Assembly: GCF_000426285.1 (NCBI RefSeq)
Contig: NZ_AUFB01000030.1
Location: 1-45,737 of the forward strand
Direction: 5' to 3'
Length of the DNA: 45,737 nucleotides
Source: Rhizobium leucaenae USDA 9039
Lineage (GTDB): Bacteria > Pseudomonadota > Alphaproteobacteria > Rhizobiales > Rhizobiaceae
Shown: positions 15,928 to 25,169 of the stretch, one piece after another
Layout: each line of letters opens with the position of its first letter
Numbering within the stretch: position 1 is the stretch's first letter
The notes under the pieces: model-generated
What the model saw: only the letters and a program-made list of their open reading frames with translations
The model's database searches: none
What the model was told of the DNA's origin: nothing
Position numbers and translations under genes: made by a program

Positions 15928-17184
15928 ATGAGCGATGATCATCAATCGCCCACGGCTGCAGCCGTGCAGCGGTCTTACCGCAATACTCTTAGCGTTATCG
16001 ATTTCGCCGAACGAAATTTGGCAGCCGCTGAACAAGAGGGGCTTATGGCCCTCTATGCCAAGCCGTCAAAGGATCGATCCGTTTTCTTGCCCACGGTCTC
16101 CCACGACCGCAAGGTTATAGACTTCGTTCGCTGCTCCTACCTCGGCCTCGACAATCATCCGCGTATCCTCGAAGGCGCCGTACAGGCAGTGAGACAACAT
16201 AATGCGCTGCATTGGTCCTGTGCGAGGACGCGATTGAATTTCGGCTTTCTGGGCGAATTGGAAGAAGCTCTATCCGACTTATTCGCGGCACGGGTCATAA
16301 CCTACACCACGGTATTGGCTGCCAATATGGGAGCCTTGCCACTCTTAGCATCGGGGCATCTGACGGAAAATAAGCGACCAACGATCGTCTTTGATCGCCT
16401 GGCGCACGCAACACTTGCCTTCCACAAGCCCGTCGCAGCCTGCGAAACGCAAGTGGAAACAATTGCCCACAACGATCTCAACACACTTGAGGACATCTGC
16501 CGACGCAACGATCGCGTCGCTTACGTCTGCGATGGTGCCTATTCCATGGGTGGCAGCGCGCCGATAGCAGATCTCCTGACCCTACAAGACCGCTATGGAT
16601 TGTTTCTCTATATTGATGACGCTCACGGTATTTCCCTTTTCGGCACATCAGGCGAAGGTTTCGCGCGATCGCAGTTAGGTCCGAACCTTGGCGAACGCAC
16701 GATCATTGCTGCATCGCTCGGCAAGGGATTTGGTGCTTCGGGCGGCTTGCTGATGCTTGGTACATCACGACAGGAACAATTGTTTCGCCGTTTTTCCGTT
16801 GCCTATGCCTTTTCCGCATCGCTGAATCTCGCAGCGATTGGCGCAGCCATGGCGTCACAATCGCTTCATCGCACCGAAGAACTCAAGTTCCGTCAAGACG
16901 CACTCGCACGGAGGATTATTGCATTCGATCGAAAGGTGGCAAGCGAACAGGCTGGCTCAACGCTGCCAATTCGCACTATAGAATTCGGAGACGAAAATTC
17001 AGCCATCCGGGCCGCACGCCGTATTCTTAATAAAGGCTTTTTCACCTCCGTCATCTTTTTCCCGACCATTGCAAAGGACAAGGCTGGCTTGCGCATCTGT
17101 GTCACAGCGAGCCACACCATGGAGGATATAGAGGGATTGTCCCGAGCCATCAGGGAAGCGCGCGAGGAACAGGGATCGAACTGA
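15928..17184 (+). CDS. PLP-dependent alpha-oxoamine synthase family enzyme (AONS/SPT/KBL/CqsA superfamily)
   Basis: ATG 15928 yields 418 residues; the frame is open up to 15730 but the extra N-terminus is not family-like. Seen are VRCSYLGLDNHPRI, CARTRLNFGFLGELEEAL, YVCDGAYSMGGSAPI, the cofactor Asp and His in IDDAHGISLFG, and the PLP Lys in ASLGKGFGASGG. The C-terminal GFFTSVIFFPTIAKDKAGLRICV is also family-like. These enzymes join an amino acid with an acyl-CoA, with decarboxylation, to make an aminoketone (biotin, heme, sphingolipid, or CqsA/LqsA autoinducer precursors). The substrates here are unknown. It lies after an orphan regulator and before a small protein, with no other biotin or sphingolipid genes. 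Confidence 0.82.
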   Translation: MSDDHQSPTAAAVQRSYRNTLSVIDFAERNLAAAEQEGLMALYAKPSKDRSVFLPTVSHDRKVIDFVRCSYLGLDNHPRILEGAVQAVRQHNALHWSCARTRLNFGFLGELEEALSDLFAARVITYTTVLAANMGALPLLASGHLTENKRPTIVFDRLAHATLAFHKPVAACETQVETIAHNDLNTLEDICRRNDRVAYVCDGAYSMGGSAPIADLLTLQDRYGLFLYIDDAHGISLFGTSGEGFARSQLGPNLGERTIIAASLGKGFGASGGLLMLGTSRQEQLFRRFSVAYAFSASLNLAAIGAAMASQSLHRTEELKFRQDALARRIIAFDRKVASEQAGSTLPIRTIEFGDENSAIRAARRILNKGFFTSVIFFPTIAKDKAGLRICVTASHTMEDIEGLSRAIREAREEQGSN

Positions 17185-17297
17185 TGATCAATGCATCGGA
17201 TTAGAAGGCCTTCGCGAATTATACCGCGAGAGGTCCAATAAGCCCGCATACATCAGCGCAGGGCCGAGCCACTCCCGCAAATCAAGGCGGCTTCAAG

Positions 17298-17594
17298 ATG
17301 TACGAGTATGTAGCGGAAATTCGCATTCCATTGTCCGATGCCAATACATTGCTCGAGCAAATTTGCCGACCGATCGCGGGTCTGTGTCATTCAGTGCCAG
17401 CGAAAGACCGGGCGCGAATCCTAAAGTTTGATGGCGGCCATGCCGTTGTCCAGGTGGCAGGTTCCGGATTGATCTGCTTGGTTGCCGCAGAAAACATCCT
17501 CACCCTTCTTGGCATCAGAACGGTACTTGAGACGCGGCTCTTCAAATTATCAAATTCCAAGCCTCAGTGGATCCACGGGGGCGACCGAGGGTGA
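17298..17594 (+). CDS. Small protein, weakly DUF2218-like
   Basis: A 98-residue protein with AAGGCGG before ATG 17298. The layout (Leu/Cys-containing first helix, then basic and strand-forming segments, then a long helix) loosely recalls DUF2218 proteins of about 95 residues. The match is weak and made by eye. It follows the AONS-fold enzyme by 113 bp on the same strand and may be in the same transcript. No function is proposed. Confidence 0.5.
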   Translation: MYEYVAEIRIPLSDANTLLEQICRPIAGLCHSVPAKDRARILKFDGGHAVVQVAGSGLICLVAAENILTLLGIRTVLETRLFKLSNSKPQWIHGGDRG

Positions 17595-17864
17595 GTTCAC
17601 CGAAAATCACTGAAAGGCGCGAGCCTCCTTCATCCGAAGATCTTCTGGATTCGCCGATTGTCACGCCCCCGTGAGGAGCCAAAAACTCTGGCAATTTTGC
17701 CCGGCCATGGTGCGCTCAAATAAGCGGCGAGCACCGGTTAACTCGATTTAGCCTCTCCGATGCGCCGCAAAGCGGTGCTGCCCGCTTATAATGTTGGAGC
17801 CAGAGCAGAAAATTCGCTTGGCAATCGTTTTCCGCTGCATCCGCGCGGGGTCTGTATGGCACTG

Positions 17865-18032
17865 CAGGCGGTGGCCGGAGACGTTCAGCACATCATCGAC
17901 GCGGCCGGTGATCCAGTAATAGCCGTCCTCATCGCGCCGGCAGCCGTCACCCGTAAAGTATTTGACCTTGTAGGTCGAGAAATAGGTCTGGATGAAACGT
18001 TCATGATCGCCATAGACCGTGCGCATCTGGCC
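17865..18032 (-). pseudogene. acs: Internal fragment of acetyl-CoA synthetase
   Basis: The minus strand reads GQMRTVYGDHERFIQTYF, then KYFTGDGCRRDEDGYYWITG and RVDDVLNVSGHRL. These are the highly conserved AMP-binding motifs of Acs (hinge region). Both ends are abrupt: homology to Acs stops at 17865, where other sequence follows, and begins at 18032, directly joined to a DUF1612 remnant. About 56 codons of a roughly 650-codon gene remain. Non-functional. Confidence 0.85.
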
Positions 18033-18363
18033 GGCGTGACGTCCAGCATCTCCGCCACCATGCCGGCGGAGACGAACGGCCGCGCCATCACCCGCTCGAC
18101 CAGATCCAGCAATTTGGACGACGCCCGCCGTCCTACCAATTTCAGCTCCATCATTTTTTCGCAAGCGCCAGCCGATCGTGCTCCTTTAGCCCGATCTCTG
18201 CGGACGCCAGGACTCCGGGCGTGATCGCCAGCAGTCGGATCTCCCAGTCACGATGCCGGCGCCGATCGAAGGGGATGGATTTCAAGCCGAGATTTACGGC
18301 GGCCAGTAGCCCGCCGAGCCACGGCGCGTCCTGCGACACCGCCAACTCGTTCCAGGCATCTTG
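18033..18363 (-). pseudogene. DUF1612 (rhizobial plasmid HTH) protein remnant, frameshifted
   Basis: The minus strand reads DAWNELAVSQDAPWLGGLLA, then RRRHRDWEIRLLAITPG and EIGLKEHDRLALAKK, followed by a stop. A frame change in a run of A residues near 18150 leads to MMELKLVGRRASSKLLDLVE and ARPFVSAGMVAEMLDVTP. Together they form the middle and C-terminal HTH part of the DUF1612 family, common on rhizobial plasmids. The N-terminus is missing and the end is replaced by the acs fragment. No other gene is seen in 17595-17864 or 18364-18453. Confidence 0.75.
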
Positions 18364-18453
18364 GATTTTTTTTGTAACGCCGACATTCTACCGTTCCACC
18401 CTGTCAGGTAGGTCTTTTGAAATTTTTCGGGCCTTCTGCGGTCAAAAATCGAA

Positions 18454-19887
18454 CTATGTCGCTTCAGTCACGAGCTTTGTATTGAAGTAGCTTTCCATCG
18501 CCTCTGTGCCGCCTTCTGAGCCGTAACCGGAGTCTTTCACGCCTCCGAAAGGCAACTCTGGCAGCGCCAGCCCATGTTGATTAATAGAAAGCATCCCACT
18601 TTCTATATCGCGGGCGAGCGCGGCGCTTGTCTTTGCGGATTTCGTATAGGCATAGGCGGCAAGTCCGTAGGGCAGTCGGTTCGTCTCCAAGATGGCCGCG
18701 TCGTAATCCGCAAATGCGCTGACCAATGCGATGGGGCCGAAAGGCTCCTCATTCGCAATACGCGCGTCCTGGGGAACACCGGTGAGAATAGTGGGCTGGA
18801 CGAAATTTCCTCGATTTCCTAGCCTCTTGCCGCCGGTCGCAATGCTTGCTCCATGAGATACGGCGTCCGCTGTCAACGCTTCCATAGCCTCGACGCGACG
18901 GGCGTTGGCAAGCGGCCCCATGTTCACGCCATCCATCAAACCGTCGCCCACTTTTATCGCTTCGGCTGCCTTCACAAAGCCTTCCAGAAATCTCTCATAC
19001 ACGCCCTGCTGAACGAGAAAGCGCGTGGGCGCCACGCAGACCTGCCCGGCATTTCGAAACTTTGCGCCACTCAATATCCGAACGGCCAGATCGACATCCG
19101 CATCATCGAACACGATCGCCGGCGCGTGCCCGCCCAGCTCCATCGTCACGCGCTTCATATGGGCGCCTGCAAGTGAGGCAAGCTGTTTTCCGACCGCCGT
19201 CGATCCTGTGAAGGAGATTTTGCGGATCACCGGATGCGGAATGAGGTAGCTCGATATGTCGGCCGGTATGCCGAAGACAAGATTGAGGACGCCGGCCGGC
19301 AAGCCCGCGTCAGCGAATGCCCGAACAAGTTCAGCACAACTCGCCGGCGTCTCTTCCGGTCCTTTCAAGATAATCGAACAGCCAGCAGCAAGAGCTGCGG
19401 ACACTTTTCGAACCGCCTGGTTCAATGGGAAATTCCAAGGACTGAAGGCCGCCACCGGGCCAACGGGCTCCTTTACGACCATCTGTCTGACATTCATCGC
19501 TCTTGGAGGAATCAAACGGCCGTAGGCGCGACGCGCTTCCTCGGCAAACCAGTCGATAATATCGGCCGCAGTCGAGGTTTCCGCCAGGGACTCGGCCAAT
19601 GGCTTACCCTGTTCCAGCGTCATCGTCCTGGCGATCACCGTCGAGCGCCCACGCAGAATTTCAGCCGCCTTGCGAAGGAGTTTCGCCCGCTCAAACGCAC
19701 TGACCTGACGCCATTGTTGGAACCCGGCCGATACTGCGGCAAGTGCCTCGTCGAGATCATTGTTGCTGGCATTTGAGACGTTGCCGATAACCTCGCTCGA
19801 CGCCGGATTTACGACGGGCAGTCGCTCATTCGAGCCGTCGCGCCAGACCCCGTTTATATAGAGCCCTGTGTTCGGATACTCCGACAT
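18454..19887 (-). CDS. NAD(P)-dependent succinate-semialdehyde dehydrogenase family
   Basis: ATG 19887 (477 residues) is chosen, with AAAGGA upstream; the frame extends to 19926. Motifs: FSPWNFPLNQAVRK, catalytic Glu in MELGGHAPAIVF, and catalytic Cys in NAGQVCVAPTRF. GabD-like semialdehyde dehydrogenase; the second Cys of GabD is absent here (VAP), unlike the enzyme at 12365. It is the last gene of the minus-strand operon and follows the GGT by 20 bp. It probably oxidises the semialdehyde made by the aminotransferase at 21514 (inference). Confidence 0.87.
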   Translation of the reverse strand: MSEYPNTGLYINGVWRDGSNERLPVVNPASSEVIGNVSNASNNDLDEALAAVSAGFQQWRQVSAFERAKLLRKAAEILRGRSTVIARTMTLEQGKPLAESLAETSTAADIIDWFAEEARRAYGRLIPPRAMNVRQMVVKEPVGPVAAFSPWNFPLNQAVRKVSAALAAGCSIILKGPEETPASCAELVRAFADAGLPAGVLNLVFGIPADISSYLIPHPVIRKISFTGSTAVGKQLASLAGAHMKRVTMELGGHAPAIVFDDADVDLAVRILSGAKFRNAGQVCVAPTRFLVQQGVYERFLEGFVKAAEAIKVGDGLMDGVNMGPLANARRVEAMEALTADAVSHGASIATGGKRLGNRGNFVQPTILTGVPQDARIANEEPFGPIALVSAFADYDAAILETNRLPYGLAAYAYTKSAKTSAALARDIESGMLSINQHGLALPELPFGGVKDSGYGSEGGTEAMESYFNTKLVTEAT

Positions 19888-19907
19888 TTCAGTTCCATCC
19901 TTTTTTG

Positions 19908-21500
19908 TCAGTAACCGAGGGCACAACCGTCTTTTCTATGATCGGAAGCGCCCAACAAGGTGCCATTCTGATCATCGATCCAGATCGCCTGCGCCCCGCC
20001 GATCGCCCATTTGGGTGCGACAACCTTAAAACCGAGAGCTTCGAGATCGTTACCGATCGCCGCGCGAAGCTGCGCCTCAGTCTCGACCGTGGCCGTGCCC
20101 GGAAGCGGGAACAGACGCGGAAGATCGACTGCACTTTGGATATCGAGATCGTAGTCAAAAAGCTTGGAAAGGAAGTGGGCGTGACCCATCGCCTGGTAAT
20201 GTCCTCCCATGACGCCGAATGAAAGTACGGCTTTTCCAGCGCGCGTCACCAGCCCCGGAATGATTGTGTGCATCGGCCTTTTGCGCGGACCTATCGCGTT
20301 CGGATGACCATCTTTCATGACGAAACTCTGGCCGCGATTATGAAACAAGACACCCGACTTCGGAGCCATCAGGCCGCTTCCGTAAGGATGGAAGATCGAA
20401 TTGATGAAGCTCGCGACATTTCGGTCCTTATCGACCACCGAAATGTAAACGGTATCCGAATGCTCGACACTGTCGATAATCGCTCCGACATCGACTGCTT
20501 TCCGCAGATCTATTTTTGCGGCAAGACCGTCTATAAACTGATCGGACAAAAGGTGTTCGACCGGGACAAGCGACGTTTCCGACTCGGCCACCCATCGATC
20601 GCGCGCCGCATAGGCAAGCCTCGTTGCCTCCACCTCGATGTGCAGATTATCGACGCTTAGCGGATCGCCCTTGCGCTCGAACCTCTCCAAAATCCTGAGG
20701 ATCATGAGCGCGATGATGCCTTGACCGTTGGGCGGGCATTCGTGGACGGTCCATCCTCGGTAGATCGCGCTGATCGGTTTTACATATTCACCGGAGGCGG
20801 AGGCAAAGTCCTCCGCCGTGTGCAAACCGCCCAGCGACTTCAGCTTGGCCAGCATATCCTCGGCAATCGGGCCGCGATAGAATCCGTCACGGCCCAAGAT
20901 CCCGATAGCTTCCAGCGTCTGCGCGAGTTCACGCTGACGTTGGACCGATCCGACAGCGGGAACCTGATCGTCAGTCAAAAAGATGCGACGGGTCGACGGA
21001 TCACGTAAAAGCAAGTCTCGCTGGTTTGAAATGTCGGCTGCCACCCTCGGCGTGATCCCATAGCCGTCCCGTGCCAGCGCGATTGCCGGAGCAAGTATCT
21101 CCGCGATCGGCATTCTGCCGTGGTCGGCGACAAGGCGTGTCCAGGCATCCACCGCGCCCGGAATCGCCACGGCATGGGGCGATGACCGGTCGATGGTGGT
21201 AATGCCGTTATTCTTGTACCAGTCGTATTTCGCCGCAGCGGGCGTACGTCCCGAGCCGTTATAGGCCACGACCTGGTCGCTGCCGTTTGCCGTCAGCAAT
21301 GCAAAGCAGTCACCACCCACGCCGGTGGACCCCGCCTCTACCACACACTGGACGGCGCAGGCGCCGACGGCGGCATCAATGGCCTTGCCACCGCTCTTCA
21401 GTATCTCGATCGCGGTCATGGTCGCCATCGAATGGGATGTCGCCGCCATCCCATTGCGCCCGACGGCGATCGATCTTCCCGGAGTTTCGAAATTGCGCAT
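19908..21500 (-). CDS. Gamma-glutamyltransferase family (Ntn-hydrolase)
   Basis: ATG 21500 gives 530 residues and is preceded by GAGG; upstream codons overlap the aminotransferase. Family features are AVGACAVQCVVEAGSTGVGGDCF near the start and, in the second half, the autocleavage region SDTVYISVVDKDRNVASFIN, where the Thr is the likely nucleophile. No clear signal peptide is seen, which suggests a cytoplasmic enzyme such as the YwrD or HpxW (oxamate amidohydrolase) group rather than periplasmic glutathione GGT. Context points to hydrolysis of an amide or gamma-glutamyl compound (inference). Confidence 0.82.
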   Translation of the reverse strand: MRNFETPGRSIAVGRNGMAATSHSMATMTAIEILKSGGKAIDAAVGACAVQCVVEAGSTGVGGDCFALLTANGSDQVVAYNGSGRTPAAAKYDWYKNNGITTIDRSSPHAVAIPGAVDAWTRLVADHGRMPIAEILAPAIALARDGYGITPRVAADISNQRDLLLRDPSTRRIFLTDDQVPAVGSVQRQRELAQTLEAIGILGRDGFYRGPIAEDMLAKLKSLGGLHTAEDFASASGEYVKPISAIYRGWTVHECPPNGQGIIALMILRILERFERKGDPLSVDNLHIEVEATRLAYAARDRWVAESETSLVPVEHLLSDQFIDGLAAKIDLRKAVDVGAIIDSVEHSDTVYISVVDKDRNVASFINSIFHPYGSGLMAPKSGVLFHNRGQSFVMKDGHPNAIGPRKRPMHTIIPGLVTRAGKAVLSFGVMGGHYQAMGHAHFLSKLFDYDLDIQSAVDLPRLFPLPGTATVETEAQLRAAIGNDLEALGFKVVAPKWAIGGAQAIWIDDQNGTLLGASDHRKDGCALGY

Positions 21501-21513
21501 CTTCAATCGTTCC

Positions 21514-22896
21514 TCAGTACAATCCACTCGCCCTGGCCCAGGCATAGCTGTCATCCAGCGCGCGGGTGGAGCGGTCAAACAATTCGTTGATCTGCCCCTC
21601 GGTGATGATCAGCGGCGGGCACAGCGAGTAATTGTCGCCCAATGCTCGGGTGATGACGCCGTGGGCCTGCGCTCTTCGTCCGGCGTGGATAGCAATGCCA
21701 TGGGCCGGATTGAACGCCTCTTTCGTCTCCTTGTTGCGAACGAGTTCAAGCGTTCCGATCAGACCCCGACCACGGGCGTTGCCAACGAGCGGATGCTCGC
21801 TGAGATCATTCAGTCGGCGCTGAAATAACGGCGCTACGTCCTGGACATGGCCGACTATGTCTCGCTCCTGGTATATCTTGAGGGTTTCCAGCGCGACGGC
21901 GGTGGCGACTGGATGGCCGCTATAGGTGAAGCCATGGCCGAAGGTTCCGATCTTCTCGCTTTCTGAAACGATCGCAGAATGGATCTTTTCATTGATCATC
22001 AGTGCTGAGATTGGCTGGTAAGCTGCCGAAAGCTGCTTTGCCATCACGATCATATCCGGTTGCAGCCCGAAGCTTTCAGAACCGAACATCGTCCCAAGCC
22101 TGCCGAAGCCGCAGATCACCTCGTCTGCGATTAGCAGCACGTCGTATTTCTTCAGAATTGCCTGAATTTTCTCGTAGTATGTTGGCGGCGGGACGATGCA
22201 GCCGCCTGATGCCATAAGCGGTTCGGCAAAGAACGCACCGATTGTTTCCGGCCCTTCCGAAAGGATCAGTCTCTCAAGCGATTCCGCGCAACGTGTGGCA
22301 AATTCCTCTTCCGTCTCACCCGGCTGGCCGTAGCGATAGAATTCCGGGCAATCCGTATGCAGCACGCGGGCGATCGGCAGATCGAAATCACGGTGATTAT
22401 TGGGGAGCCCCGTCAGGCTTGCCGAGGCGATTGTCACGCCGTGGTAGGCACGCATACGCGAGATGATCTTTTTCTTTTCCGGCCTGCCGATCGCATTGTG
22501 ATAATACCAGACAAGTTTCATAGCCGTATCATTGGCCTCGGAACCCGAATTAGCGAAGAACACCTTCGACATCGGGACAGGTGAAAGCTCGATGAGCCTG
22601 TCGGCCAGCTCGATGGCCGTCTCATGCGATTTACCACCAAAACTGTGATAGAACGGCAATTCCTTCATTTGCCGGGTCGCGGCATCGACCAGCCGCTGTT
22701 CGCTGAAGCCAAGCGATGCGCAAAACAGCCCCCCAAGACCTTCGATATACTTATTGCCCTCGCTATCGACGATATGGATGCCCTCGCCCCTTGCAATCAC
22801 CAGCGGACCGTCCTTCAAATGTTGCGAGGCATTGGTGTAGGGATGCAGAACGAAAGCAGCGTCCCGAGCTTCAAGGGAATTAAGAAGGATGGTCAC
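21514..22896 (-). CDS. Omega-aminotransferase, class III (omega-amino acid:pyruvate type)
   Basis: GTG 22896 is chosen (460 residues) because GGAG lies 7 bases upstream and the longer frame has no RBS. Motifs: FANSGSEANDTAMKL, YHGVTIASASLTG, LIADEVICGFGRLG, and the PLP Lys in MAKQLSAAYQPISA. Class III enzymes with this motif set use omega-amino acids such as GABA, beta-alanine or putrescine with pyruvate. It lies 13 bp before GGT. With the ureohydrolase and the dehydrogenase it makes a plausible chain from a guanidino acid to a dicarboxylate (inference). Confidence 0.88.
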   Translation of the reverse strand: MTILLNSLEARDAAFVLHPYTNASQHLKDGPLVIARGEGIHIVDSEGNKYIEGLGGLFCASLGFSEQRLVDAATRQMKELPFYHSFGGKSHETAIELADRLIELSPVPMSKVFFANSGSEANDTAMKLVWYYHNAIGRPEKKKIISRMRAYHGVTIASASLTGLPNNHRDFDLPIARVLHTDCPEFYRYGQPGETEEEFATRCAESLERLILSEGPETIGAFFAEPLMASGGCIVPPPTYYEKIQAILKKYDVLLIADEVICGFGRLGTMFGSESFGLQPDMIVMAKQLSAAYQPISALMINEKIHSAIVSESEKIGTFGHGFTYSGHPVATAVALETLKIYQERDIVGHVQDVAPLFQRRLNDLSEHPLVGNARGRGLIGTLELVRNKETKEAFNPAHGIAIHAGRRAQAHGVITRALGDNYSLCPPLIITEGQINELFDRSTRALDDSYAWARASGLY

Positions 22897-23018
22897 AATG
22901 GCTCTCCAAATGAGGTATGTTTCGATAGCGACGCTTGGCAAAGCTCCGCCGGTCAGCCGATGAGACCTTTTGGTGCACCGGCTGCCATTTTTGTCGGGGT
23001 AAGAATTTCAGCGCTCAA

Positions 23019-23861
23019 TCAATCAAGATTTGTCTTGATCCATTTCTGCGCAAGTTTGTCGATCGTGCCGTCCGCCTTGGCTGCTTTGATCGCGGCATCG
23101 AACATGGACTTCAGGACCGTATCGTCCTTGCGAAGTCCTGCGGCAATACCCTGCCCGAAGACCCCGCCTTTGAAGGTCGGACCGGCTATCGTGTAGTCTT
23201 TGAAGTCGTCCTTTCGAAGCGTGGCGGTCAGCGATGTTTTCTGCGCAACGACCGCGTCGATGCGGCCGGCCTGAAGATCCAGATCATGCTGCTCGACAGT
23301 TTTGTATTCTCTAGGATCGACAACGCCCTTGAAGTAGGTATCGAGGAATACTGCGTTCGCCGTCGATACCTGGGCGCCGACCGTCTTGCCCTTGAGGGCG
23401 TCTCGAAGCGGCTGCAATTCCTGCTCGACCTTCGCTTTGTCTCCGGCAAGATCGACCGTAGTTCCGGTACCTGGCAGATTTGCAAGCGGACCGGTCTTGT
23501 CGACCATGAAGGCCGCCGCAGTCGGGGCATAGGGCTCGCTAAACGAAATGACGGCAAGACGCTTTTCGGTAACGATCATCGAGGCCATGATGGCATCGAA
23601 CTTTTTTGCATTGAGCGATGGAATGAGGCCGTCCCAATCCTGCGCGACGATCGTGCATTTGATCTTCATGCGCGCGCAGAGGTCGTTGGCGAGATCGATC
23701 TCGAACCCGGCAAGCTTGCCATCAGGTCCAGTGAAGTTCCAGGGTTCGTACGCGCCTTCGGTCGCAATAGTAATTTCGGTTGGCTTTGTCTCGGCGGTGG
23801 CAGCGCCAGCAAAGGCAACACCCAGTAAGACGGACGTCAGCAAGAGTTTTGATAATTGCAT
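23019..23861 (-). CDS. Amino-acid/opine substrate-binding protein (OccT/NocT-like)
   Basis: A 280-residue protein with signal peptide (residues 1-23). The mature start ITIATEGAYEPWNFTGPDGK, then GFEIDLANDLCARM, AQDWDGLIPSLNAKKFDAIM and the C-terminal GQGIAAGLRKDD, follow the LAO/octopine/nopaline-binding family. The insert with LANLPGTG and ELQPLRDALKGKTVGAQ resembles the longer loop of OccT/NocT, although the ligand cannot be assigned. AAGGGGA precedes ATG 23861. It sits 122 bp before the aminotransferase; the permeases and ATPase are on the other strand. Confidence 0.85.
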   Translation of the reverse strand: MQLSKLLLTSVLLGVAFAGAATAETKPTEITIATEGAYEPWNFTGPDGKLAGFEIDLANDLCARMKIKCTIVAQDWDGLIPSLNAKKFDAIMASMIVTEKRLAVISFSEPYAPTAAAFMVDKTGPLANLPGTGTTVDLAGDKAKVEQELQPLRDALKGKTVGAQVSTANAVFLDTYFKGVVDPREYKTVEQHDLDLQAGRIDAVVAQKTSLTATLRKDDFKDYTIAGPTFKGGVFGQGIAAGLRKDDTVLKSMFDAAIKAAKADGTIDKLAQKWIKTNLD

Positions 23862-23939
23862 GTTGCATTCCCCTTTTTGTTACCCCCTGTCCTTTTGCGG
23901 ACAGGGCGGTGCAGCATTCACGACGCCCAGCCCCAGTCG

Positions 23940-24986
23940 CTAGGACGCGCGAATCTTGATTGCCTCCGCCGCTAGGCAGAGGAGCTCGAATAGAACCTGC
24001 GCCGCGATTTGCGCCGTGTTCGTTGTTGGATCATACTGCGGAGCGACCTCCACGACGTCGCCGCCAACGATATTCAATCCCGCAAGACCTCGCAGAATGC
24101 CCAGCGCCTGGGCTGAAGTCAGCCCACCGACTTCAGGCGTCCCCGTACCCGGCGCAAACGCCGGATCGAGAGAATCGACATCGAAGCTGATATAGGTCGG
24201 ACCCGAGCCGACGATTTCCCTCGCCCTTGCGATGACCGCCCCTGTGCCGATATCGCCGACCTCTTCCGCATGTATGACAGTCATGCCGGATGCATACGAG
24301 AACTCCCATAGATATTCCGAATTTCCTCGAATGCCGATCTGAACTGTCCGCCGCGGATCCAGCACGCCATCGAGAACCGCCTGCCGGAAGGGGCCGCCAT
24401 GATGGAATTTGCACCCCTCAAAGGAGCCGCCGGTATCGCAATGCGCATCGATATGGATCATCCCCACCGATCGATCCTCGCCGACAGCCCGGAGAATGGG
24501 AAGACCGATCGAGTGGTCGCCACCGACCACCAAAGGCACAACGCCCGCCTTGACCACCCCGAGGACAAATCGCTCGATATCCTCATGGGATGCGGTGAGA
24601 TCAAAGCGGCTCCTGAACGGAACATCGCCGACATCGGCGACCCGTGCATGGGCGGTTGGAATGGCGCGCAACACATGCTCATAAGGACCGACCCGATCGA
24701 CATTGCGAACGGCACGCGGCCCGAACCGCGCACCTGATCGGTTCGTCACGCCAAGATCCATTGGTATCCCGAAAAGCGCGATGTCGATGCCGGTAAAATC
24801 CGGCGACGCATCAGGACGATAAGGAGCCTTCAAAAGCGTTGGTATGCCGCAATAAGGAGCCTGACGGCTGTCGCCATCCCCAAAGACCAGCTCGGCAACC
24901 TTTCGAAACTCCGGATCGAACATGTCGCCGCCTGAAGCATTCGAAAAGCGCTCCCGCAATTCTTCCAGGCTTAGAATCTCCGGCAT
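23940..24986 (-). CDS. Ureohydrolase (agmatinase/guanidinobutyrase family)
   Basis: ATG 24986 (348 residues) has GGAGG upstream. The binuclear metal site is visible: GGDHS, DAHCD, SFDVDSLDPAFAPGTGTPE and GGDVVEVAPQYDP. Members hydrolyse agmatine, guanidinobutyrate or guanidinopropionate to urea and an amine; the N-terminal 60 residues are not part of the common core. Among the options, guanidinobutyrase fits an omega-aminotransferase plus SSADH in the same operon, giving GABA. A nickel-dependent guanidine hydrolase is an alternative that motifs alone cannot exclude. It is first gene of the operon, divergent from GntR2. Confidence 0.85.
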   Translation of the reverse strand: MPEILSLEELRERFSNASGGDMFDPEFRKVAELVFGDGDSRQAPYCGIPTLLKAPYRPDASPDFTGIDIALFGIPMDLGVTNRSGARFGPRAVRNVDRVGPYEHVLRAIPTAHARVADVGDVPFRSRFDLTASHEDIERFVLGVVKAGVVPLVVGGDHSIGLPILRAVGEDRSVGMIHIDAHCDTGGSFEGCKFHHGGPFRQAVLDGVLDPRRTVQIGIRGNSEYLWEFSYASGMTVIHAEEVGDIGTGAVIARAREIVGSGPTYISFDVDSLDPAFAPGTGTPEVGGLTSAQALGILRGLAGLNIVGGDVVEVAPQYDPTTNTAQIAAQVLFELLCLAAEAIKIRAS

Positions 24987-25068
24987 CGGGCCTCCATTTG
25001 TCCTGTACCCACATTTCAAGCCACTTCCAAAATGCAGATGAAAGGCCATTGCTTGTTGTGGTCAACAT

Positions 25069-25076
25069 TGTATACA
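25069..25076. promoter_or_regulatory. Candidate GntR operator TGTATACA
   Basis: TGTATACA is an 8-bp palindrome inside ATTGTATACATAAT (25067-25080), located between the ureohydrolase (83 bp away) and the GntR gene (94 bp away). Many FadR/FCD regulators bind sites of this GT-n-AC kind, so it is a reasonable operator for the divergent promoter region. Confidence 0.45.
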
Positions 25077-25169
25077 TAATCGTATTCTCCTTGATCAAGC
25101 AAGAGGGAAAAAGCTATGGTGCCACCGACAGGACTCGCTGAACGGGCGGAAATATGGAAAGGGAATTGA

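Noticed and set aside
22897..23018. Riboswitch or attenuator between the binding protein and aminotransferase genes
   Set aside because: Only short imperfect pairings were seen and no known riboswitch core; the gap is ordinary for an operon with a second ribosome site.
22935..23828. 297-codon plus-strand frame opposite the opine-type binding protein
   Set aside because: The minus strand has signal peptide, family motifs and RBS; the plus frame has none.
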